From contig CAIMWA010000472.1 in NCBI GenBank assembly GCA_903845045.1, positions 1 to 45,682 of the forward strand: 45,682 nucleotides of DNA, written 5' to 3'. Below are positions 1 through 7,578 of the stretch, piece by piece. This DNA is from an uncultured delta proteobacterium (lineage in GTDB: Bacteria > Myxococcota_A > Polyangia > Polyangiales > Ga0077539). The notes under the pieces are model-generated. The model worked only from the letters and a program-made list of their open reading frames with translations, was not told the origin of the DNA and made no database searches. The stretch's first letter is position 1. Each line of letters begins with the position of its first letter. A program made the position numbers and the translations under genes.

Positions 1-1281
1 GCCGGCCGCCCGCGCGAGCGCCGCGCCCATCTCGCGCCCCGCGGCGACGACCACCGCCGCCCCGGACCGCAGCGCCGCGCCTACGGCCTCGTCGTGCGCG
101 TCCGTCGCGAGGTCACCGAGCTCGAGCATGTCGCCGAAGGCCACGAGGAGCCTCGCCCCGCGCGCCGCCGCGATCTCGCTCCCGGCGTCGAGGGCCGCGC
201 GCACGGCCCGGGGGCTGGCGTTGTACGTGTCGTCGAGCACCAGCGCGCCGCGCACCGTGCGCGGGACGAGCCGGCCCGGCACCGGACGCACCTTGCCCAT
301 GGCCGCGGCCGCGGCCTGGAGCTGCGCCGCCGTGGCACCCGCAGCCGCGAGGGCCGTCAGCGCCGCGGCGACGTTCGCGGCCACCGCGGACCCGAGCAGC
401 GCGGTCTCCACGATCTGTGCACCGACGCCCGCGAGGGCTGGCGCGATGTCGAAGACGAGCACCGCGCCGCCGTCGTCCCGAAGCTCGCGGCGCGCGAGGC
501 GCACGTCGGCCGGGGCATGGACGCCGAAGCGCCAGCGGGCCACCCCATCGCGCGCACGCTCGGCCTGCGATGCCGAACGAAGCTCGTCGGCGTTGGCCAC
601 CGTGGCGCGCCGCGCGAAGGCGAAGAGCGATCCCTCCTCCCGTGCGACGGCGTCGACGGAGCCGAGCAGCTCAGTGTGCGCCGCGTCCGCGTTGGTCACC
701 ACGGCGACGTCCGGAGACACCATGGCCGCGATGCGCGCGATCTCCCCGGGCGCGTTGGACCCGCACTCGATGACCACGGCGTGGTGGTCGTCGTCGAGGC
801 AGAGCGCCGTCATCGGCGCGCCGATGAGGTTGTTGAGGTTCCCCGTCGTCGCGAGGGTGCGGCCGTAGGCGGCGGCGAGCCCCGCAGCGAGGAGCTCCTT
901 GGTGGTGGTCTTTCCGACGGCGCCGCTCACCGCGAAGACCGGCAGCGTCCGCGCCGCCCGCGCCCGCGCGAGGTGATGGGAGGCGAGATCCGCGAGCGCG
1001 CGCACCGTGTCGGCCACGACGATCTCGGGAATCCCCAGACCCGTGGGACGCTCGACGAGGAGCGCCGATGCTCCGGCCTCGCGCGCCGTCCGCGCATGGT
1101 CGTGCCCGTCGAAGCGCTCGCCCCGAAGGGCCACGAAGAGCGCTCCGGGGCGCATCGCGCGAGAGTCCGTGACGACGCCGCGCACGGTGGCGTCGCCGTC
1201 CCCCGAGAGCGTGCCCCGCACCGCGTCGGAGGCCTCGCGAAGCGTGAATGCGGCGTGGTTCGCCGGGATCGCCGTGGCCAT
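1..1281 (-). CDS. murF: UDP-N-acetylmuramoyl-tripeptide--D-alanyl-D-alanine ligase (partial)
   Basis: MurF adds D-Ala-D-Ala to UDP-MurNAc-tripeptide in the cytoplasm, the last soluble step of peptidoglycan precursor synthesis. The reading frame gives 427 residues from ATG 1281 and runs off the window start, so roughly the last 30 residues are missing compared with a usual ~450. Visible Mur-ligase features: substrate-binding start (TDSRAMRPGALFVAL, ~38-52), ATP loop GAVGKTTTKE (~120-129; usual form GSNGKTTTKE), the TGNLNN segment and the DDTYNASP motif of the third domain. It starts 3 bases after the murE stop, so it is almost surely co-transcribed and translationally coupled. High certainty. 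Confidence 0.95.
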   Translation of the reverse strand, partial: MATAIPANHAAFTLREASDAVRGTLSGDGDATVRGVVTDSRAMRPGALFVALRGERFDGHDHARTAREAGASALLVERPTGLGIPEIVVADTVRALADLASHHLARARAARTLPVFAVSGAVGKTTTKELLAAGLAAAYGRTLATTGNLNNLIGAPMTALCLDDDHHAVVIECGSNAPGEIARIAAMVSPDVAVVTNADAAHTELLGSVDAVAREEGSLFAFARRATVANADELRSASQAERARDGVARWRFGVHAPADVRLARRELRDDGGAVLVFDIAPALAGVGAQIVETALLGSAVAANVAAALTALAAAGATAAQLQAAAAAMGKVRPVPGRLVPRTVRGALVLDDTYNASPRAVRAALDAGSEIAAARGARLLVAFGDMLELGDLATDAHDEAVGAALRSGAAVVVAAGREMGAALARAAG

Positions 1282-1284
1282 GGA

Positions 1285-2802
1285 TCAGCTCCGCTCCTGC
1301 ATCGCGCGCCGTGCCTCGTCGCGATCGTCGAAGGGCGCACGGACGCCGTGCACCTCTGGGTAGGTCTCGTGGCCCTTGCCCGCGATGAGCACGACGTCGC
1401 CGGGCGCCGCGAGCCGCACCGCGGCGTCGATTGCCTCGCGGCGATCGGTCACGCGAAGGTAGCTGCCGCGGCCGGGCGCGTCGCTCGCCGCCGGGATCAT
1501 GCCGCCCGCGCGGAGCCCGGGCTCGACCTCGTCCAGGATCGCCGAGGGGCTCTCGGTGCGCGGGTTGTCCGAGGTGAGCACGGCGACGTCGCAGCCGCGG
1601 GCGACGGCCTCGCCCATGCGCGGACGCTTCGTGCGGTCACGGTCGCCGCCGCAGCCGAAGACGCAGATCAGCCTGCCTCGGGTGGTGCGGCGCAGTGCCA
1701 CGAGCACGCGCTCGAGCGCGTCCGGCGTGTGCGCGTAGTCGACGAGCACGTCGAACGGAGCTTCGCGGCCCGGAAGGCGCACGGCCTCGAGGCGTCCCGG
1801 CGCACCCACGGCATCCGCGAGCGCCGCGGCCGACGCCGCGAGCCCGAAGCCCAGCCGGCCGAGAACCCCCAGCGCGGCGAGGAGGTTCTCGACGTTGTGC
1901 GCGCCGCGCAGCGGAGAACGCAGGGCGACGTCGCCCTCGGGCGTAGCGATCACGGCGTCGATGCCGGCCGGCGTCGCGCCACCGGATCGCACGCGGAGCG
2001 TCGCGTCGGCGCCGGCAGCGGAGTACGTCCACGGCGCCTCGACGTCGACGGCGAAGGCACGCCCGGTCTCGTCGTCGACGTTGAGCACCGACGCCCCGGG
2101 AGCGAGGTCGACGAAGAGGCGCCGCTTCGCCGCGCGGTACGCGTCGAGGCTCCCGTGGAAATCGAGGTGGTCCTGCGTGAGGTTCGTGAACGCCGCGACG
2201 CGAAAGCGCGAGGCTTCGACGCGCCCCAGCGCGAGCGCGTGCGAGCTCACCTCCATCACCGCGTGCGTCGCACCGATGGACCGCATCGCCGCGAGGCGCC
2301 GCGTGAGCTCGTCGGACTCCGGCGTGGTGTGCGCGGCGTCCCAGGCCAGGTGCTCGCAGCGCGAGAGCACCGTGCCCAGCAGCCCGCAGCGAACCCGCAG
2401 CGCGCGCAACGCGTGCTCGAGGATCCACGCCGTCGTGGTCTTGCCGTTGGTCCCGGTGATGCCGACGAGGTCCAGCGACCACGTGGGATGCGCCCACACC
2501 GCGCTCGCGGCGAAGGCCATGGCGCGGTCGACGTCAGCGGCCACCACGGTGGGCACCGGCGCGGCGACGGGCTCCGAAGCGAGCACCGCGATGGCGCCCC
2601 GGGCGACGGCCTGCTCGACGAAGCGAACGCCGTCGTGCCGCGCGCCGCGGCGGACCACGAAGAGGTCGCCCGGCTCCACCGCGCGCGAGTCGTGGCGCAC
2701 GTCCGTCACGTACACGGACTCGTCGCCAACGACGTGCGCACCGCCCACCTCGAGCGCCACCGATCGCAGCGTGGCGCCGCGTGGGATCGGGTCCCCGCTC
2801 AC
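1285..2802 (-). CDS. murE: UDP-N-acetylmuramoyl-L-alanyl-D-glutamate--2,6-diaminopimelate ligase
   Basis: MurE adds the third amino acid to the peptidoglycan stem peptide. 505 residues, normal length. ATP loop GITGTNGKTTT lies at ~124-134 and the DNPR motif at 412-415; DNPR is the known signature of enzymes using meso-diaminopimelate rather than lysine, so the wall should be of the DAP type. The GKGHE motif is near the C-terminus (~475). The GTG start at 2802 overlaps the ftsI stop (GTGA), which fixes the start choice and implies translational coupling. Third of the minus-strand dcw genes that continue into murF. Confidence 0.97.
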   Translation of the reverse strand: MSGDPIPRGATLRSVALEVGGAHVVGDESVYVTDVRHDSRAVEPGDLFVVRRGARHDGVRFVEQAVARGAIAVLASEPVAAPVPTVVAADVDRAMAFAASAVWAHPTWSLDLVGITGTNGKTTTAWILEHALRALRVRCGLLGTVLSRCEHLAWDAAHTTPESDELTRRLAAMRSIGATHAVMEVSSHALALGRVEASRFRVAAFTNLTQDHLDFHGSLDAYRAAKRRLFVDLAPGASVLNVDDETGRAFAVDVEAPWTYSAAGADATLRVRSGGATPAGIDAVIATPEGDVALRSPLRGAHNVENLLAALGVLGRLGFGLAASAAALADAVGAPGRLEAVRLPGREAPFDVLVDYAHTPDALERVLVALRRTTRGRLICVFGCGGDRDRTKRPRMGEAVARGCDVAVLTSDNPRTESPSAILDEVEPGLRAGGMIPAASDAPGRGSYLRVTDRREAIDAAVRLAAPGDVVLIAGKGHETYPEVHGVRAPFDDRDEARRAMQERS

Positions 2803-4928
2803 CGCGGGACCTCCTCCGACGCGGGCACCTCCGCCGCGACGGGCGTGAACCCGCCGGCGGGCTCGAGCAGCACGCGAACGCGATGATCTGCCGGCATCGG
2901 CGCACCGGGAGCCGGGTCCTGCTGGGTCACGATGCCGCTGCCGCGGGCGTCGAGCTCCACGCGAAGCGGCTGCGTGCGCCGGATCGTCTCGCGCATCGAG
3001 AGACCCAGCAGCGAGGGCACCGCCTGCGCACCCGACGTCGCCTCCACGGCGGACCGGGGCTGCGCGCCGAGCACGCGGTCGGGACGAGGCGGCAGACGCG
3101 AGAGGTCATCACGCGCGACGCCCGCGGCGGGCAGCGCCCCGAGGTACCGCAGCGACTGCTCCATCACGCGACGGAAGAGCGGCGCCGCCACCGAGCCGCC
3201 GGCGTGCTGCACCTGGAACGGCTCGTCGATGATCACGGTGATCGCCAGCCGCGGGCGCTCTGCCGGCGCGAAGCCGACGAAGCTGCTCACCCAGCGGTTC
3301 GGGTCGTAGCCGCGCCCGTGCAGCCGCGCCTTCTGCGCCGTGCCTGTCTTGCCCGCCACGCGCACGCCCGGGATCGCAGCGTCGACGCCGGTGCCGCCCT
3401 CCTCGGTGACCGCCGTGAGCATCTCCGTCAGCAGCCGCGCGACCTCGGGGCGCATCACCATGCGGCCCTCGCCCGGCGGGTGATCCTCGACCATCGCGCC
3501 CGTGGCGTCGGTGATCCGCGACACCAGCAGCGGAGGCATCATGCGGCCCTGGTTGGCCACGGCGCCGAGCGCCTGCGCGAGCTGGATCGCCGTCACGTTC
3601 ACGCCCTGGCCGAAGGCCACCGTCGCGACCTCGGCCTCGACCCAGCGCGACTGCCCGAAGCGCGCTCGCGCCTCGGCGGGCAGCGGGATGCCGGTGCGCT
3701 CGCCGAAGCCGAAGCGGTGCAGCACGCGCTCGAGGCCCTCGGCGCCGAGCGACGCGCCGATCTGCGCCGCGCCGATGTTGCTCGATCGCGACAGCACCTG
3801 CATCGGCGTGAGCCACGAGTCCGGGTGCGCGTCGTGGATGGTCACGTGCCCGATGGAATACGTGCCGTTGTAACAGTTGATCTGCTGGCCCGGGTCCACC
3901 GTGCCGGCATCGAGGGCGCCGCCGATGGTGAAGATCTTCATCGTCGACCCGGGCTCGAAGCGCTCGGTGATGGCGCGGTTGCGCCACGACTCGGGGTCCG
4001 ACCCCACGACCTCGTTGGGGTTGTAGGTCGGGTAGTTCGCGAGCGCGAGCACCTCGCCGGTGCGCGGGTCCGAGACGATCACCGAGCCGCCGTGGGCCTC
4101 GACCATCTGGCACTGCAGCGCGAGCTCCCGCGCGGCGATCATCTGGATCGTCGAGTCGATGGTGAGCGTGACGTCGTCGCCAGCGCTGCCCTCGCCCGGA
4201 CGCAGCCCGTCGGCGAAGACGAGGTTGCCGCGCGCGTCGCGGATGCCGTGCACCTCGACCTCGCGGCCGCGGAGGTTTCCATCCATGGAGCGCTCGAGGC
4301 CCTCGAGGGCGTCGCCGAACATCCCGACGTGGCCGGTGACGTGCGCGGCGTCCTCGCGGGCGGGGTACCAGCGGCGGCTCTCCTCCTCGAAGCTGAGCCC
4401 GTCGAAGCGCGGAAGGTGCCAGTCGCGGCGCAGCTCCGCGAGCATCGCGGTCACCGCGGCGACCTCCGGGTCCGTGAGCTGGTGCTTGAGCACCACCGAG
4501 CCCATGAGCTCGTCGCTCGTGCGCCCGGCGTGCGTCACGGAGTGCTTCTGCTGCATGCGCTGCGAGAGCTCGTCGACGGTGAGCCCGAGGAGCGGGGCCA
4601 GCCGCGAGGCCACCACGTGCAGGTCACCCCGATGCCCGCTGCGCGTCGGGAGGTCGTTGAGCTGCCGGGGGTTCGCCACAAGCGCGTGCGTCGGAACGCT
4701 CACCGCGAGCGGGCGATGGTGCCGGTCGACGATGGTGCCGCGGCGGGGCTCGAGGTGCCCGCGGGGGCTGTACTGCCGCTGGCTCTCGGCCTCCAGCGCG
4801 TTGTGCCGGTCGACCTGGAGGTCCCACGCCGCCAGCACCAGCCGCGTCGCGGCGAGCGACATCAGCGTCACGAGAATGCCCACGCGCACCCGCATCCACC
4901 GCGCGCGCTGCGGATCGAGGTTCCTCAT
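2799..4928 (-). CDS. ftsI: Peptidoglycan D,D-transpeptidase FtsI (PBP3 type) with PASTA domain
   Basis: Septal class B penicillin-binding protein, 709 residues. Order: short cytoplasmic N-terminus, one membrane segment (~17-35, VGILVTLMSLAATRLVL), dimerisation domain starting at the RGTIVDR motif (~63), transpeptidase domain with SxxK (STMK, ~327), SxN (SSN, ~380) and KTG (KTGT, ~524), then a single PASTA domain (~640-695, starting VPSLLGLS). C-terminal PASTA on FtsI is known in some deltaproteobacteria and Gram-positives and absent from E. coli FtsI. ATG 4928 overlaps the ftsL stop by four bases (ATGA). A longer-lineage alternative (PBP2x-like naming) describes the same protein. Confidence 0.96.
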   Translation of the reverse strand: MRNLDPQRARWMRVRVGILVTLMSLAATRLVLAAWDLQVDRHNALEAESQRQYSPRGHLEPRRGTIVDRHHRPLAVSVPTHALVANPRQLNDLPTRSGHRGDLHVVASRLAPLLGLTVDELSQRMQQKHSVTHAGRTSDELMGSVVLKHQLTDPEVAAVTAMLAELRRDWHLPRFDGLSFEEESRRWYPAREDAAHVTGHVGMFGDALEGLERSMDGNLRGREVEVHGIRDARGNLVFADGLRPGEGSAGDDVTLTIDSTIQMIAARELALQCQMVEAHGGSVIVSDPRTGEVLALANYPTYNPNEVVGSDPESWRNRAITERFEPGSTMKIFTIGGALDAGTVDPGQQINCYNGTYSIGHVTIHDAHPDSWLTPMQVLSRSSNIGAAQIGASLGAEGLERVLHRFGFGERTGIPLPAEARARFGQSRWVEAEVATVAFGQGVNVTAIQLAQALGAVANQGRMMPPLLVSRITDATGAMVEDHPPGEGRMVMRPEVARLLTEMLTAVTEEGGTGVDAAIPGVRVAGKTGTAQKARLHGRGYDPNRWVSSFVGFAPAERPRLAITVIIDEPFQVQHAGGSVAAPLFRRVMEQSLRYLGALPAAGVARDDLSRLPPRPDRVLGAQPRSAVEATSGAQAVPSLLGLSMRETIRRTQPLRVELDARGSGIVTQQDPAPGAPMPADHRVRVLLEPAGGFTPVAAEVPASEEVPR

Positions 4929-5236
4929 CGCGGCCTCCCGCTCGCCCGCGCGGGGCGCATCGCACCGCCGACGACGATGGTCGGCACCTGGTCCGGCTCC
5001 ACCATCCCGCGCTCGACGCGGCCGACGTTCTGGAGCAGCCCCGGGGCGCGCTGCGCGCCGAGCTCGAGGCGGTACTGGTTGATCTGGCTTCGCAGCCGCG
5101 CGGCGTCGTTGCGCGCGTGCTCGACCTCGTAGCCGAGGGCGACGTTCTGGTTGCGTAGCGCGAGGTGCACGACGAAGGCGAAGCCCGCCGAGATCGTCAC
5201 GAGCCCGTAAAGGATCACGAAGCGAACGGTGCTCAC
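4925..5236 (-). CDS. ftsL: Cell division protein FtsL-like
   Basis: Small bitopic protein, 103 residues. One membrane helix near the N-terminus (~5-25, FVILYGLVTISAGFAFVVHL) is followed by a helical stretch with coiled-coil character (~28-65, including LGYEVEHARNDAARLRSQI), the topology of FtsL/FtsB divisome proteins. Sequence similarity across FtsL proteins is poor, so the call rests on size, topology and position between rsmH and ftsI, the classical ftsL slot. GTG 5236 overlaps the rsmH stop (GTGA) and its own stop overlaps the ftsI ATG. A longer open frame upstream overlaps rsmH and is rejected. Confidence 0.85.
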   Translation of the reverse strand: MSTVRFVILYGLVTISAGFAFVVHLALRNQNVALGYEVEHARNDAARLRSQINQYRLELGAQRAPGLLQNVGRVERGMVEPDQVPTIVVGGAMRPARASGRPR

Positions 5237-6126
5237 GGCGTCTCCTCCTCCACGTCGCAGCGCTCGGCCACGCGCAGCTTCGCGCTCCGCGACCGAGGGT
5301 TGCGGGCGCACTCTTCGTCCGACGGCGTCACCGGCTTCTTCGTCACCGGGTGCCACGCGGCGTCGCCGCGAAACGCGTGCTTCACGAGGCGATCCTCCAG
5401 CGAGTGGAACGAGATCACGGCGACGCGCCCGCCCACGCGCACCATCGACGGCAGCGCCGCCAGCAGGCGCTCGAGCTCGCCGAGCTCGTCGTTCACCGCG
5501 ATGCGCAGCGCCTGGAACGTCCGCGTGGCGGGGTCGGGCTTGCCGAAGCGCGGTCGGCCCAGCACGCGATGCACGGCCTCGGCGAGCTGCGCCGTGGTCT
5601 CCATGGCCCCGGCGTCCACGGCCCGCTTGATGGACCGCGCGATGGGCCGCGACGCGCGCTCCTCGCCGTACTGGTAGATCACGTCGGCGAGCTCGTCGTC
5701 GCGCAGGCGCCGCACCAGCTCCCACGCCGTCTCGTCCACGTCGTCGCCCATGCGCATGTCCAGCGGACCGTCGTGACGGAAGCTCATGCCCCGCGCCGGG
5801 TCGTCCAGCTGCGGGGAGCTCACGCCGAGGTCCGCCACCACGCCGTCGACGAGGCGCCCCGCGAGGGCCTCCGCCGCGCGGGAGAACGGCAGGCGGTGCA
5901 GCTCGAGGCGCCCGGCGTCGTCGCCGAACGCCTCGCGTACGGCGTCGAGGGCCACCGGGTCGCGGTCCAGCGCCACCACGCGGCCGTCCGGGGCCGAGCG
6001 GTCGAGGATCCCCCGGGTGTGCCCGCCGCGCCCGAGGGTGCAGTCGAGGTACAGGCCGCCCGCGCACGGGAGCAGCCCGGCGCAGGCCTCTTCGAAGAGC
6101 ACGGTCTCGTGGGCGAGGGAGGCCAT
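5233..6126 (-). CDS. rsmH: 16S rRNA (cytosine(1402)-N(4))-methyltransferase
   Basis: RsmH (MraW) methylates C1402 of 16S rRNA with S-adenosylmethionine. 297 residues, close to the usual ~310. The N-terminal HETV motif, the SAM-binding LDCTLGRGGHTRGIL stretch (~28-42), the ALDRDP segment (~52), ADLGVSSPQLDD and the late VISFHSLEDR motif (~240) are all present. It is the first gene of the dcw operon here; the usual mraZ is not upstream, where a divergent gene starts 112 bases away. ATG 6126 fits the conserved N-terminus. Confidence 0.97.
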   Translation of the reverse strand: MASLAHETVLFEEACAGLLPCAGGLYLDCTLGRGGHTRGILDRSAPDGRVVALDRDPVALDAVREAFGDDAGRLELHRLPFSRAAEALAGRLVDGVVADLGVSSPQLDDPARGMSFRHDGPLDMRMGDDVDETAWELVRRLRDDELADVIYQYGEERASRPIARSIKRAVDAGAMETTAQLAEAVHRVLGRPRFGKPDPATRTFQALRIAVNDELGELERLLAALPSMVRVGGRVAVISFHSLEDRLVKHAFRGDAAWHPVTKKPVTPSDEECARNPRSRSAKLRVAERCDVEEETP

Positions 6127-6130
6127 CGGG

Positions 6131-6166
6131 GGGCTACAAACGGCATACCCGCACCGCCGGGGTCAA
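6131..6166 (-). promoter_or_regulatory. Possible promoter elements for the dcw operon
   Basis: On the minus strand a TTGACC box (complement of 6161-6166) is followed by TATGCC (6142-6147; 13-base spacing, too short) and TAGCCC (6131-6136; long spacing but 4 bases before the rsmH ATG). The TTGACC hexamer is a good -35 match, but the -10 element is ambiguous. The 112-base divergent gap must hold the operon promoter if none lies inside upstream genes. Confidence 0.25.
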
Positions 6167-6195
6167 TCTTTCGGCAGGTTCGGCCGCCGCGACGG

Positions 6196-6224
6196 TTGCC
6201 CGTCGAGCGGGCACTGCGCAGAAT
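6196..6224 (+). promoter_or_regulatory. Predicted promoter for the small membrane protein/thiL pair
   Basis: TTGCCC (6196-6201), 17 bases, then CAGAAT (6219-6224), ending 14 bases before the GTG at 6239. Spacing matches a housekeeping sigma promoter; the hexamers are only partial matches. Confidence 0.3.
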
Positions 6225-6238
6225 CGCGGGCACCGCCG

Positions 6239-6661
6239 GTGACCGAAGACCCCATCGAACTCGCGTGGACGAAGCTCCGCGGCAACTGGGACGACGACGC
6301 GGCGCACAAGGCCTTCGTCGGCCTGGCCGTGGCGCTGCAACGCCTCCCCGACGCCGCCCGCCACTACCGCGAGAGCGTCGCTGACGAGGCCCTCCAGGCC
6401 CGCGCGAAGGCCGGCATCGATGCGGTGCTGCGGGTCGCGATGCTGTCCCTCACCCCGCCCAAGCGGGATCCCCACGCGGCCGTGCAGCGCACGCGACGGG
6501 TGCTCGGACGCATCGCCGCGGGGATGCTCGTCGTCGTGGGCACGCTCTGGGCTGCGCGGGGCTTTCAGGCCTCGCAGCTCGCGTCCTTCGGCTTCATCGC
6601 CGTCGAGCTCGCCGTGGTCTTCGTGGTCCCGTGGGAGCGCCTCACCGGCCGCGGCGCGTGA
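6239..6661 (+). CDS. Small two-helix membrane protein, unknown function
   Basis: 140 residues, family not recognised. The first ~85 residues are soluble and helical (TEDPIELAWTKLRGNWDDD start, Trp/Asp-rich, Ala-rich repeats suggestive of a TPR-like helix pair); the rest has two hydrophobic segments (~88-105, AAGMLVVVGTLWAARG, and ~112-131, FGFIAVELAVVFVVPW), so it is a C-terminally membrane-anchored protein. GTG 6239 is chosen because upstream frame extends only into the divergent rsmH. Its stop overlaps the thiL GTG by four bases, so the two genes are coupled, though no functional link with thiamine synthesis is evident. Confidence 0.7.
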   Translation: MTEDPIELAWTKLRGNWDDDAAHKAFVGLAVALQRLPDAARHYRESVADEALQARAKAGIDAVLRVAMLSLTPPKRDPHAAVQRTRRVLGRIAAGMLVVVGTLWAARGFQASQLASFGFIAVELAVVFVVPWERLTGRGA

Positions 6662-7578
6662 ACGAATTCGATGCCATCGCGCGGCTCCGCGCGGGCTTCG
6701 GCGAGCTTCGGGCGCCGGACCTCGGCATCGGCGACGACGCGGCGGTGCTGCATGACCCTCGAGCGCAGGTGCTCACCGTCGACGCCGCCGTCGAGGGCGT
6801 GCACTTCGAGCGACGCTGGCTCACCGACGCCGAGCTGTCCGCCCGCGCCGTCGAGGCCGCGGTGAGCGACCTGGCCGCCATGGGAGCCGAGCCCGACGCG
6901 CTGCTCCTCGCGTGGAGCCTGCCGTCGACGCTTACCGAAGTGCTTCTCGACGGGCTCATCGAAGGGGTTCGCGAGGTGTGCGCGCGCCACGGCCTCCGCG
7001 TGGCCGGCGGAAACCTCACCGGCGGTCCGTGCGTGGCCCTCACCACGACGGTGCTCGGACGATCGGGCGGAAGGCTTCTTCGTCGCGACGGCGCGCGGCC
7101 CGGCGACCTCGTCGCGCTGGCGGGAACGGTCGGTCTCGCCGCGGCCGGGCTGCGGGCGCTGCAAGCCGAGCGCGCGGACGATCCGTCGCTGGCTACCGCG
7201 GTGCGGGCCTGGCGACGACCGCGCGCGCAGATCGAGGCGGGGCTCGGCATCGTCGCGACGGCGCACGCGGCCATCGACCTCTCCGACGGGCTCGCGCAGG
7301 ACGCGGGCCACCTCGCGGACGCCTCGGGTTGCGCGGTCGTGCTCGACGCCGATCGCTTTCCCCGACGTCGCGACCTCGACGCGGCGGCCGATGCGCTGGG
7401 CGTCGACGCGGTGCACCTCGCCCTCCACGGCGGCGAGGACTACGCCTTGCTCGCCGCTGGTCCCGCGTCGGCCTTCGGCCAGGCGTGGACGATCATCGGG
7501 AGCGTGCGCGAAGGGCGCGGCGTGCACCTCGAAGAGGGCCCCGCCATCGCCGCCCGCGGCTGGGATCACTTCGACTAG
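6658..7578 (+). CDS. thiL: Thiamine-monophosphate kinase
   Basis: ThiL phosphorylates thiamine monophosphate to the active cofactor thiamine diphosphate using ATP. 306 residues, close to the family norm. Characteristic PurM-fold motifs: NEFDAI at the start, GIGDDAAV (~23), TVDAAVEGVHF (~40, metal/nucleotide site), SDLAAMGA, GGNLTGGP, a SDGLAQDAGHL stretch and GGEDYALL near the end. Start GTG 6658 overlaps the preceding stop (GTGA). No TPP riboswitch was seen upstream. Its TAG stop lies in a CTAG shared with the opposing gene. Confidence 0.95.
   Translation: MNEFDAIARLRAGFGELRAPDLGIGDDAAVLHDPRAQVLTVDAAVEGVHFERRWLTDAELSARAVEAAVSDLAAMGAEPDALLLAWSLPSTLTEVLLDGLIEGVREVCARHGLRVAGGNLTGGPCVALTTTVLGRSGGRLLRRDGARPGDLVALAGTVGLAAAGLRALQAERADDPSLATAVRAWRRPRAQIEAGLGIVATAHAAIDLSDGLAQDAGHLADASGCAVVLDADRFPRRRDLDAAADALGVDAVHLALHGGEDYALLAAGPASAFGQAWTIIGSVREGRGVHLEEGPAIAARGWDHFD

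Noticed and set aside
94..2886. 930-residue open frame antisense to murE/murF
   Set aside because: Arg/His/Gly-rich composition with no domain; a GC-rich shadow of real genes with clear Mur ligase motifs on the other strand.
2781..5132. 783-residue open frame antisense to ftsI
   Set aside because: Low-complexity His/Arg/Glu sequence, third-position GC pattern belongs to ftsI.
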